Source: Alphaproteobacteria bacterium
GTDB taxonomy: Bacteria > Pseudomonadota > Alphaproteobacteria > WRAU01 > Hepatincolaceae
Assembly (NCBI GenBank): GCA_031256515.1
Contig: JAIRQL010000100.1
Coordinates: forward strand, 83,113 to 147,112
Direction: 5' to 3'
DNA: 64,000 nucleotides
Shown in pieces: positions 30,239-39,460 of the stretch (positions are counted from its first letter, which is position 1; each line of letters starts with the position of its first letter). The position numbers and the translations under genes are program-made. The notes below the pieces were generated by a model that saw only the letters and a list, made by a program, of their open reading frames with translations, was not told where the DNA came from and ran no database searches.

Positions 30239-31081
30239 ATGAAATTTTTTGAGCCGAAAAATCTTTTTGTTTTTGATATTGAAACCATCCCTGACGATGA
30301 GGTAGCTTTTAATTTAATAGATAATACTGAAGATTTATCTGATATAGAAAAAAGAAGAGAGGCTCTTAGGCAGTATCATCTTAATATTACTGATGGTAAA
30401 AATGATTTTCTAAGACAGCCTTTCCATAAGGTTGTAGCTATCAGTTTTTTAATTGCCAGCATTGAATACAACAATGAAGAACAAGAAGTTATTAAATTTA
30501 AAGAAATCCGTTCAGGTGGGGTTGAAGGCTCTACTGAGAAAGATCTAATTAAAGGTTTTTTTGCAACTATTGATAAGTTAAAACCTAAAATTGTTAGTTT
30601 TAATGGGCGAACATTTGATATTCCAGTTCTAAAATACCGAGCAATGAAATACGGAATTACTGGAAATTTTTACCATAATTCTGGTAATAAATATGAGGGA
30701 TACTCTAAAAGGTTTTCAAGCGATTGGCATTGCGATTTACTAGATGTGCTTTCAGATTTTGGTTTATCGGCTAGAATTAAATTAAATGAAGTTTGTAGTA
30801 TTTTAGATTTTCCGGGTAAATTTGGAGTTGATGGCTCACTAGTTTCACCAATGTATGATAATAAACAATTAAAAGAAATTAGAGATTATTGTGAAACTGA
30901 TGTTTTAAATACCTATCTTGTTTATTTAAGGTACATGCTACATGCAGGTAAGATTAGGCTTGATACTTATAATTCTGCTATAGGAGATATTGTAGATTTT
31001 TTAAAAGATTCGCAAGAGTTACATTTTAATGATTTTTATACAACTTGGGCTAGTGTCAATAAAGGAACTTTTTATTTATAA
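30239..31081 (+). CDS. PolB-like 3'-5' exonuclease (predicted)
   Basis: FVFDIETIPD (DxE), VSFNGRTFDIPVLKYRA, YCETDVLNTYLVYLR. Confidence 0.88.
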   Translation: MKFFEPKNLFVFDIETIPDDEVAFNLIDNTEDLSDIEKRREALRQYHLNITDGKNDFLRQPFHKVVAISFLIASIEYNNEEQEVIKFKEIRSGGVEGSTEKDLIKGFFATIDKLKPKIVSFNGRTFDIPVLKYRAMKYGITGNFYHNSGNKYEGYSKRFSSDWHCDLLDVLSDFGLSARIKLNEVCSILDFPGKFGVDGSLVSPMYDNKQLKEIRDYCETDVLNTYLVYLRYMLHAGKIRLDTYNSAIGDIVDFLKDSQELHFNDFYTTWASVNKGTFYL

Positions 31082-31114
31082 AATCATATCTTTTCTAATG
31101 CTTGTGAAACTCTC

Positions 31115-31137
31115 AACAATATAAGTTGTTTTTTTGT
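31115..31137 (+). terminator. Terminator of the nag/OMP/exonuclease run
   Basis: CAACA-ATATAA-GTTG followed by T7. Confidence 0.6.
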
Positions 31138-31183
31138 GCAATTTATGATTGCAATATGCTGAAATATTTGTTATTATATAGAT

Positions 31184-31268
31184 AACTAATAATCAAATAA
31201 ATAGGTAAAAAGTAGGCAATAGTTTTTAACTTAAAGGAGATAAATATTTTATCTCCTTATTTTTTTAT
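31184..31268 (+). ncRNA. Candidate small RNA unit 1
   Basis: TTGCAA(31149)-N17-TATTAT promoter-like; ends at strong terminator AAGGAGATAAA-TATT-TTATCTCCTT-ATTTTTTT; no ORF. Confidence 0.4.
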
Positions 31269-31426
31269 ATAAAGAGTAGAACTTAACGAAATGTATTAGT
31301 AGAATCTATATTTAATTTGTGTAGATAAGTATAGTTTTTATTGAGAGATTCGTAATATTAATAAATAGTAATGTTATTTTTGATAATTTTTCTTGTTTTT
31401 TATGTTTATTATGCGATAATAAACAT

Positions 31427-31487
31427 AATACTCGGACGAGGTAAGGTCAAGGGAGAGATGTAAGAAATTACTATCTCCCTTTTTTAC
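31427..31487 (+). ncRNA. Candidate small RNA unit 2
   Basis: Follows TTGTTT-N16-GATAAT and ends at GGGAGA-GAT-GTAA-GAAA-TTAC-TA-TCTCCC followed by TTTTTT. Confidence 0.35.
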
Positions 31488-31502
31488 TATGTAAAATAAA
31501 GA

Positions 31503-32606
31503 ATGTCTCAAAGCAATAATTCTGATAAAAAAAACTTGGTTATCTATAGAAGAGCAAATTAATCTTTTAAAAGAGAGAAATTTAATTATTGAAAATGAAG
31601 AATATGCTAAAAATATTCTAAGTAGAATATCTTATTATCGCTTAATTTCTTATAGGTTTCCTTTTGTTGAAGATACTAATAAAAATATTTATAAAGAAGA
31701 ATATAAATTTGAAGATTTAGTTCATCTGTATAATAAAGATTCAGAATTTCAAGCAATTTTGTATGAAGTTTTAAAAGAAATAGAGGTGATCCTAAGAACC
31801 CAACTCATTTATTGTTTTTCTAAAAAAAGTCTTTTCTTTTATAAAGATGTTAATTTTTTTAATATCTTAGGTAAAAAATATGATAAAAAGAAGAAATTAT
31901 ATCTTAAGAAGATGGAAGATAGTGTAGAGAATGATTCTAATGTTCATATTTCTTACTATATAGAACAACATGATAATAATGAGCTAGATTATAAATTTTC
32001 TAATTGTTTTTGTGATTATAAAGAGGTTAAATTTCCTTGTAAAGCATGCAATATAGAGATTAAAAAAAATAAGAATTTAGAGAACCTAAAAGAATATCAT
32101 GTGGTTGTTATCCTCCCGCATGGGTAGCTTTAGAATCTTTTGATTTTGGTACATTAATAGATTTATATTCTCTTATTAGCAAAGGTAAAAATTCTTCAAA
32201 TTATTTAGTATGTGAAGAAAATTTTAGTAAGTTTTTTAATTTAAAAAGCAAATCATTGTTAAATTTATTAAGAGATATAAAAGTAATTCGTAATTTGGTA
32301 GCTCATCATGATAAAATCATAGATAGATACTCTTTTAAAGAAGCAAAGTCAATTGGCTTTTTAAAAGAGTATTATGAAAATAATACCGAGATGAATATAT
32401 TATTAGAAACTCCTGAGGAGTATAGAGATACTTTCCTACCATATTTCTTAGTTATTAAATACTTTTTAGATATTATTTTTAAAAGAGAGCCTAATTTAGG
32501 TTATCAAGTGAATATTTTTACAAAACTTTTAGATTTTGTGAAATTAAATAAGCATTTACTATTTCTTGATAGTTTACCAAAAGAAGTTTTTGAGCCATAT
32601 CGTTGA
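31503..32606 (+). pseudogene. Abi_2/AbiD-AbiF-like abortive infection protein, frameshifted
   Basis: Conceptual protein KTWLSIEEQINLLKERNLII..ILSRISYYRLISYRFPF..FEDLVHLYNKDSEFQAILYEVLKEIEVILRTQ..PPAWVALESFDFGTLIDLY; frameshift 1 in A8 tract near 31530, frameshift 2 near 32105-32115. Confidence 0.75.
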
Positions 32607-32638
32607 AAGAACAATTATAACTAAGTAATTGTTCTTAT

Positions 32639-34183
32639 TTAGCTAATTTTTGTTATATTTTCACTACCTACAAAAGTTGCTTTTGGGAAAAGGCGGAGGA
32701 CTTCTTTTTTAATTGTTTCGTTTTCTTCTTTTTTTTCTAAATTATCTATAATACTTACATTATTACCTAAATTAGAACTTTCTGTTTTATTTCTACTATT
32801 AGCAGGAGAAGGCATACCATAATCTTCCATTTCTGCCGGTGGAATATCATCAAAATAATTATTATTTTGTGGTTTATTTACTGGCTGGCTTTTAACTACA
32901 GTCGGAATAGGCATAGGAGGATTAGTAATAGTAGGGACAACAAAAGAACTATTGTGTGGGTTATTAATCAATGTATTATTAACATTATTACTACTAACAG
33001 GAGCATTAATTACTACATTTTTTTTTTCTTGAGATTTCAAGAAATCAATCATTTTACCAACATCGCCAAGCTCAGAAACCAACAGCATTTTTGTAAACAC
33101 CATATTTGCAAACATTAGGGAATTTCCAGAATCCTTAACTTCTTTAATCCCTTTAATAAGAATTTGCCACAGTTTTAAAAGTGAGGCTAAATCTGTGTTT
33201 GAGGCAATTTCAATTGCTTTATTTTTTTCAACTTCTGATACATCTAAAAAATTAGTATTACCCATAACTTTAACTACCGAAGCATTATGGCATACTTCAA
33301 GAATATCTTCTAATAATAGGTCTAGTTCAATTCCTTTAGTATATTGAGAATTAAGTAAATCAAAGGTCTTTTGGTTATCTTTACTAATAATGCTAAAAAA
33401 TAGATTATAAACATCTTCTTTAGCACCGAAGCCTAACATTTGGATAATCTTTTCTTCGGTGAGATTTCTATCAGTGTAAACAATTGCTTGGTCTAAAAGC
33501 GATAAACTATCACGAACCGAACCATTAGCACTTTTACCTAGTAAAAATAAACTCTCCGAATCAAAGCTAATACTTTCACTACTACAAATTTTAGCTAAAT
33601 GTTGCGATAGCTCTGCTGTACTAACTCTTTTTAAATCAAATCTTTGACATCTTGAAAGTACAGTAATTGGTACTTTTCTAATTTCTGTTGTTGCAAAAAT
33701 AAATTTTAAATGAGTAGGAGGCTCTTCTAAAGTTTTAAGTAAAGCATTAAAAGCATTTTTAGAAAGCATGTGTACTTCGTCTATTATAAATATTTTATAA
33801 CGGCTACTAACAGGCTTATATTTAGCATTTTCTATAATTTCACGAACATCGTCCACCCCTGTTCTTGAGGCAGCATCCATTTCTATAACATCCATGTTGT
33901 TATCATTGCTGATAGCCACACAGCTTTCACAAACTCCACAAGGATTTAAAGTAATATTGCCATTACCATCTGCTCCTGTACAATTAAGAGCCTTAGCGAT
34001 AATCCTAGCAGTAGTAGTTTTACCAACTCCACGAACACCAGTTAGCATAAAAGCATGAGCCACACGATTTAAAGTAAAAGCATTAGATAAAGTTTTAACA
34101 AGAGCTTCTTGCCCAATTAAATCTATAATTACTTGTGGACGATATTTTCTAGCTAAATTGATATAAGTTTGATTATCTTGCAT
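32639..34183 (-). CDS. dnaX: DNA polymerase III subunit gamma/tau
   Basis: ARKYRPQVIIDLIGQ, GVRGVGKTTTARIIAKALNC, IIDEVHMLSKNAFNALLKTLEEPP. Confidence 0.96.
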   Translation of the reverse strand: MQDNQTYINLARKYRPQVIIDLIGQEALVKTLSNAFTLNRVAHAFMLTGVRGVGKTTTARIIAKALNCTGADGNGNITLNPCGVCESCVAISNDNNMDVIEMDAASRTGVDDVREIIENAKYKPVSSRYKIFIIDEVHMLSKNAFNALLKTLEEPPTHLKFIFATTEIRKVPITVLSRCQRFDLKRVSTAELSQHLAKICSSESISFDSESLFLLGKSANGSVRDSLSLLDQAIVYTDRNLTEEKIIQMLGFGAKEDVYNLFFSIISKDNQKTFDLLNSQYTKGIELDLLLEDILEVCHNASVVKVMGNTNFLDVSEVEKNKAIEIASNTDLASLLKLWQILIKGIKEVKDSGNSLMFANMVFTKMLLVSELGDVGKMIDFLKSQEKKNVVINAPVSSNNVNNTLINNPHNSSFVVPTITNPPMPIPTVVKSQPVNKPQNNNYFDDIPPAEMEDYGMPSPANSRNKTESSNLGNNVSIIDNLEKKEENETIKKEVLRLFPKATFVGSENITKIS

Positions 34184-34199
34184 GTTAAAAGTTGTTTTA

Positions 34200-34291
34200 T
34201 GGATGTGAATGACAAGCTGACCCGAGAAAACTTAATACGACTGCTTTGTTTCCAATCTGATCGGTTTTTCAAGTATCCCGTCCAACTTGCC
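34200..34291 (-). ncRNA. ffs: Signal recognition particle RNA (4.5S, bacterial small type)
   Basis: Minus-strand core GATCAGATTGGAAACAAAGCAGTC matches GGTCAGGTCCGGAAGGAAGCAGCC with compensatory changes; GGCAAGTTG/CAGCTTGTC closing helix; TATAAT just upstream (34298-34303); adjacent to dnaX. Confidence 0.85.
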
Positions 34292-34342
34292 AAGAATATT
34301 ATAGCATAAAATATTTATTCTTAAAACTATTTCCACTAAAAA

Positions 34343-35092
34343 TTATTTACTAAGCGATTTTAAATAAGTACTGGCTTTTTCTAAGTCTTCTATAGTATCT
34401 ACCCCAATTGGTACAATATTACATTGTTTAAATCCGATACTCATACCATTATCTAAGGCTCTTAACTGTTCTAATTTATTGGTAATTTCTCTTTCGGTAG
34501 GTTTAAGGGAGGTGAATTTTTTAAGAGATTCTCTTCTATAGCCATAAATTCCTATATGATGGTAGCAATTTTTTGCTTCAGCACTATTGACATTTCTTTT
34601 AAAATCAAGAGCTTTAGCAATTTTTTCTTCGTTAAAATTAGCAATAGCTTTAACGACATTAGGATTATTCATATCTTCATCAGTTTCATTTAATTTAACC
34701 CCAATAGTAGATATATCATAGTTAGAATTTTGCAAAATATCTAAACAGGCTTGAATACTTTGTTTATCTATGGTTGGTAAGTCGCCCTGTAGATTAATTA
34801 CAATATTATAAGATTCCTGTGGATCGTATTTATTTAAAGCCTCATTTATTCTGTCTGTACCCGATGGTAAATTTGGGTCAGTAAGAATTCCTTTTATATT
34901 GTAAGATTTTAAAGTATCTAAAATTTCCTGATCTCCAGCAGCTACTAAAATTTCGGCAATATCTGCTTCAATAGCTCTATTTACTACATGGATAATCATA
35001 GGGAGATTGTTAATTAACCGTAAAGGTTTATTTGGTAAGCGAGTTGCTGCTAATCTTGTAGGAATTACAATAATAGGATTTATTTTCTTCAT
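34343..35092 (-). CDS. kdsB: 3-deoxy-manno-octulosonate cytidylyltransferase
   Basis: IVIPTRLAATRLPNKPL, VINLQGDLPTI. Confidence 0.95.
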   Translation of the reverse strand: MKKINPIIVIPTRLAATRLPNKPLRLINNLPMIIHVVNRAIEADIAEILVAAGDQEILDTLKSYNIKGILTDPNLPSGTDRINEALNKYDPQESYNIVINLQGDLPTIDKQSIQACLDILQNSNYDISTIGVKLNETDEDMNNPNVVKAIANFNEEKIAKALDFKRNVNSAEAKNCYHHIGIYGYRRESLKKFTSLKPTEREITNKLEQLRALDNGMSIGFKQCNIVPIGVDTIEDLEKASTYLKSLSK

Positions 35093-35138
35093 AATGTCCT
35101 TTAAATGTTATAATATTTGGTAAATTTAGAGGTTATAA

Positions 35139-36638
35139 ATGTTTAAATTATATCACTTGCTTATATTAAAGCAATGTTTCATTTTGCTTGTTCTTTTGTG
35201 TAGCATTGCTTTTGCGAGACCTCAGGGTGGAGGAGAAATAAAGCTAGGAATAGTAGGAAGTTTTAATAGTTTTTTGTCATTTTCTTTAGTTGGAGTAATT
35301 CCACAAGATTATTATTTTTTAGTATACGATAGCCTAATGGTAGAATCTTTAGACGAGCCAGGTAATTTTCAACCTCTGTTAGCTAGTAGCTACCAAGTTA
35401 AAAATAATAACATTATAGTGAACCTTAATGAAAATGCTAACTGGAATAATGGTGAAAAAATTACCGCAAATGATGTAATTTACACTTTTGAAGTTATTAA
35501 AAAATTTGGAGATCCTTATTATAAAGAAAAACTGCAAAGTTTAAAAAGTATCAATAAAATTAATGATTATACAGTTGAGTTTATTTTAACTGAATTTGAG
35601 GATAACCTTTTTAACCTTATAATGGCTTTGCCAATTATTTATAAAGAAGAAAATGCCGACTTTATTTCACCATCCCTTAAAATTCCAGTAGTAAGTGGAG
35701 CATACTATATAGAAAAATACAAGGCAGGTTCTTTGATAGTTTTTAAAAGAAATTCAAACTATTGGGGGAATAACTTAGAAAGTCGTAAAGGTTATTTTAA
35801 TTTTGATAAAATTTATTATCACTATGTAAAAACTCAAAGTCAGCTAGATAGGTTATATAAAAATCAAGAAATTACTTTTAAAAAGAAATCTCACAATGAT
35901 ATTGTTAGTAAAGATGATAAGATATTTTTAAAAAAGCAAGTTCATATTCCAACATTTAAAGCCTATTTTTTAAACATAAATGGAATTTTACAAGATATGA
36001 CCTTAAGAAAAGCAATAGCTAATGCTTATGATTTTAGGAAGATTAAAGAGTATTTTCTTAATGAGTACCAAATTAGGTTGCAGAGTTTATTTGAGACTTC
36101 TAATTTTAAAGATGAGAAATTTCTTTTTAATGATACATCAAATTTAGTTGAAGCTAAAAACCTTATGGGAGGGCAAAAAAATATAAAATTAAAAATTTTA
36201 TTTAAATCTACCGAAGATTATAAAATATCCCAAGATTTTATAAATAATTTAAATAGTATAGGGTTTGAGGTTTCTTATAAAATACTACCATTTTATGATT
36301 ATCAAGAGGCGATAAAATCCCAACAATATGATATTATTATGGAAAATCTTGTTTTTGCTTATTTTCCCCAAGATGAACTAATCTCTTATTTTACAGCAAG
36401 TGGTGAGTATAATTATTCTCATATTAACGATAAAAAAATAACGAGTTTAATAAAGCAAATTACTGCTAAAAAATCTACAGATAAAGAAAAAGAACTGCAA
36501 GAGCTAGATTTAACCCTTAAAAAACTTTATGTCTATATTCCTCTTTATTATGAAAATAAACAAGAGTATATCTATAAAAATTGGCTAAATTTTAATGAAA
36601 AAGAAGAGTTTTCTATTTATAGATGGTGGCATAGATAA
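35139..36638 (+). CDS. Peptide ABC transporter substrate-binding protein (YejA-like)
   Basis: Signal peptide; NWNNGEKITANDVIYTFEVIK, SGAYYIEKYKAGSLIVFKRNSNYWG; operon order as yejABEF. Confidence 0.82.
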   Translation: MFKLYHLLILKQCFILLVLLCSIAFARPQGGGEIKLGIVGSFNSFLSFSLVGVIPQDYYFLVYDSLMVESLDEPGNFQPLLASSYQVKNNNIIVNLNENANWNNGEKITANDVIYTFEVIKKFGDPYYKEKLQSLKSINKINDYTVEFILTEFEDNLFNLIMALPIIYKEENADFISPSLKIPVVSGAYYIEKYKAGSLIVFKRNSNYWGNNLESRKGYFNFDKIYYHYVKTQSQLDRLYKNQEITFKKKSHNDIVSKDDKIFLKKQVHIPTFKAYFLNINGILQDMTLRKAIANAYDFRKIKEYFLNEYQIRLQSLFETSNFKDEKFLFNDTSNLVEAKNLMGGQKNIKLKILFKSTEDYKISQDFINNLNSIGFEVSYKILPFYDYQEAIKSQQYDIIMENLVFAYFPQDELISYFTASGEYNYSHINDKKITSLIKQITAKKSTDKEKELQELDLTLKKLYVYIPLYYENKQEYIYKNWLNFNEKEEFSIYRWWHR

Positions 36639-37637
36639 ATGCAAAAATATATTTTTTATCGTTTAATTTTTATATTTATTACTCTTTTTTTGATTGTTTT
36701 AGTAAATTTTACCATCTTACATAGTATAAAAGTTGGAGCATTTGAGACTGCAGTTATTAATTTAGAATATAATAAAACTGGAGCAAAAGTAGATAGCGAT
36801 ACTATGCAATCGTTAAAAACATATTTTGCTTTAGATGAGAATCTTCCTCTACAATTTTTAAAAACTTTTAAAAATTATTTATTTTTTGATTTTGGGGTTA
36901 GTTATTTTACCAAGCAACCAGTTATCTTAATTATCTTAGATAAAATGAAGGTTTCGCTTGTTTTGGGATTTTTTTCTACAATTTTTTTATACCTAATCTC
37001 CATAACCTTAGGATATTTAAAAACCATACAGGGAAAAATTTTTGATAATATTTCTACACTTTTTTTAGTAATTTTATACATTATCCCTACTATTGCTATG
37101 GCTGGTATGGTAATTTTACTTTTTGATAATAGTAGTTTTTTTGTTATTGGTGGAGTGGCTTCAGAGAATTTTTCACAACTTTCTTTATTAGAAAAAATAA
37201 AAGATTTTACCGCCCATATGTTACTTCCTATACTTATTAATGTTTGTGGCGGATTATTATTTATAACCATATTTGCGAAAAATATTTTTTTATCACAAAA
37301 ACAAAAAACTTATTATATTTTTGCTAAATATAAAGGGTCATCTAGCTTTAATTTATTCAAGAATCATTTGTTGAAGAACTCTATGTTAATAATTTTTGCA
37401 GATATTTCTTCTATTTTTTTAGGAATCCTGTTTGGAGGGTCGTTATTTATAGAAATTTTATTTTCCTTAGATGGCATTGGTCTTTTATCTTATGAAAGCA
37501 TTATTAATAAAGATTACCCCATAGTTTTAGGAACAATTTATTTACTCTCTTTTTTAGGATTATTTCTAAGATTGTTAAACGATATTATTATTTTCAACAT
37601 TGATAAACGGCTAAAAATGTATGAAAATACTTTCTAA
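36639..37637 (+). CDS. ABC transporter permease (YejB-like)
   Basis: 332 aa, multi-TM, LSLDGIGLLSYESIINKDYPIVLGTIYLLS permease C-terminal pattern. Confidence 0.8.
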   Translation: MQKYIFYRLIFIFITLFLIVLVNFTILHSIKVGAFETAVINLEYNKTGAKVDSDTMQSLKTYFALDENLPLQFLKTFKNYLFFDFGVSYFTKQPVILIILDKMKVSLVLGFFSTIFLYLISITLGYLKTIQGKIFDNISTLFLVILYIIPTIAMAGMVILLFDNSSFFVIGGVASENFSQLSLLEKIKDFTAHMLLPILINVCGGLLFITIFAKNIFLSQKQKTYYIFAKYKGSSSFNLFKNHLLKNSMLIIFADISSIFLGILFGGSLFIEILFSLDGIGLLSYESIINKDYPIVLGTIYLLSFLGLFLRLLNDIIIFNIDKRLKMYENTF

Positions 37638-38373
37638 ACTTATTTTATTAGCTTATTTCATTTTAGGAGTTATTTACTTTTTTAAAGATAACTCTAGCAT
37701 TTATCAGCCTTTTTTACCTCCTTCATTAACTCATTTTTTAGGGACAAATTCTTTTGGTAAAGATATTTTTAGTAGTTTGTTTGCCTCTATACTAGACTTA
37801 TTTATAATGATGCTTTTTGGATTTGTTTCAATTGTATTTGGAGTTTTTTTAGGAAGCCTACAAGGATATTACCGCACATATTACGATTTTATTTTGCAAA
37901 GGCTTTACGAGATAGTTATATCTATTCCATTTTTTTATGTAATAATTTTGTTTAGCGGTTATTTTGAATTAAATATTTTTAACTTAGGCTTTTTACTGAT
38001 ACTTTTTAACTGGACTTTTCTAATTCCCTATATTCGTCTGCAGGCTCTTAAAATTAGTATATCTGCTTATATAATTCAAATGCAGGATATTGGCTATAGT
38101 AAAAGAAGAATTTTGTTTTTTCATGTAATTCCTAATGTTTATTATAATATTAAATATTTAATTCCCTTTGTTTTAATTTTATTTATGACAAGCCTTACCT
38201 CGCTAGACTTCTTAGGATTTTTTAATCAAGGTAATATGAGTGTAGGTAGTTTAATATTTGAGGGAGTTAATTACCCAGATTTTCCTGTAATTTTAATATC
38301 TTCTTGTGCTTTTATGATAGTTTTATTTGTAGCTTTAATCGGACTATTTGAGGTAAATAAATATTATGATTAA
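37621..38373 (+). CDS. ABC transporter permease (YejE-like, short)
   Basis: HFLGTNSFGKDIFSSLFAS (DDR-type permease start), overlaps the upstream permease. Confidence 0.8.
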   Translation: MKILSKLILLAYFILGVIYFFKDNSSIYQPFLPPSLTHFLGTNSFGKDIFSSLFASILDLFIMMLFGFVSIVFGVFLGSLQGYYRTYYDFILQRLYEIVISIPFFYVIILFSGYFELNIFNLGFLLILFNWTFLIPYIRLQALKISISAYIIQMQDIGYSKRRILFFHVIPNVYYNIKYLIPFVLILFMTSLTSLDFLGFFNQGNMSVGSLIFEGVNYPDFPVILISSCAFMIVLFVALIGLFEVNKYYD

Positions 38374-39460
38374 AGTTATTATGGGCGAAAGTGGAGTAGG
38401 AAAAACTACCTATTTAAAGCAATTACTTATAAAATTATCACAAAAAGAGGTAGGATATTTACCACAGGAAATTGCTGGAATTTTTAATCCTACCAGAACT
38501 ATCTATTTACAAATCTTTGAAGTAGATTTTAAAAAAGGAGATTTTAACTACTACCTAGAAAAACTTAACCTTAAATACTTAGAAAATTCGCTAAATAGGT
38601 ATCCTTATGAATTTTCTATGGGAGAATTACAACGGATAGCCTTACTAATTGTTTTTTTAAAAAGTAGCAATAAAAAGCAGATATTTTTAGATGAACCTTG
38701 TGCTTTTTTAGATAAAAAAAATCAGGATAGTCTTGTAGATATTTTTTTCTTTTATAAAATTCCCATAACTCTTATAACTCATAATTTAGATTTTGCCCTT
38801 AAACTAAATGGAACAGTAAAGATTATGAAAAATGGTGAGTTAGAAAATTTCTCTAGTCAGTATGGAATACCTAATAATTTAGATATTCCATATTTTGTTC
38901 CAGAGTTTACCCATATTTACAAGGCTAAATTAGTTTTAATAATAGGTGAAAGCGGAGTAGGTAAAACTACTTATTTAAGGAAGTTCCATAATTTTTTATT
39001 AAATAAAGGGGTGAATGTAGCTTTTTTAGCCCAAGATTATGCTTTGAGTTTATCGCCTTTAATAAGTATTTTAAAAATCTTACTGGAGGCAATAAAAGTT
39101 AGAGAGAAGAAAATATTTACTAATAAACAAGATGTTAAAGAAGTTATTAAAGTTTTTAAAGAACTAAACTTAAATACCAATATTTTAAAAAAATATCCTC
39201 ATGAGTTATCGCAAGGAGAAAAACAAAAAGTTTTAATAATAAGAGCTAGCCTTTTAAAATGTTACAAAATTCTTTTAGATGAACCAACCGCTAATATGGA
39301 TACTCTCAGTGAACAAAATATTATAAACTTTCTTTTACAATTACAAAATAAATACTCTATAGATATTGCTATAGTTAGCCATTCGCAAGGATTACTTAAA
39401 ACCCTGCAAAATAAAGCTAACTATATTATAAATTTTAATAAAAATAGTAAACTAAAATAA
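38366..39460 (+). CDS. Fused dual ABC ATPase (YejF-like, compact)
   Basis: Two Walker A motifs (GESGVGKTTYL twice), two signature motifs (FSMGELQRIAL; LSQGEKQKVLI), two Walker B (IFLDEP; ILLDEP) in 364 aa. Confidence 0.88.
   Translation: MIKVIMGESGVGKTTYLKQLLIKLSQKEVGYLPQEIAGIFNPTRTIYLQIFEVDFKKGDFNYYLEKLNLKYLENSLNRYPYEFSMGELQRIALLIVFLKSSNKKQIFLDEPCAFLDKKNQDSLVDIFFFYKIPITLITHNLDFALKLNGTVKIMKNGELENFSSQYGIPNNLDIPYFVPEFTHIYKAKLVLIIGESGVGKTTYLRKFHNFLLNKGVNVAFLAQDYALSLSPLISILKILLEAIKVREKKIFTNKQDVKEVIKVFKELNLNTNILKKYPHELSQGEKQKVLIIRASLLKCYKILLDEPTANMDTLSEQNIINFLLQLQNKYSIDIAIVSHSQGLLKTLQNKANYIINFNKNSKLK

Noticed and set aside
32690-32720. Classical E. coli-type -1 ribosomal slippery site in dnaX (TTAAAAAAGAAG near the 3' end)
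   Set aside because: Zero-frame phasing is ATT AAA AAA GAA, not A AAA AAG, and it is at the extreme C-terminus; the A10 tract is the better candidate.
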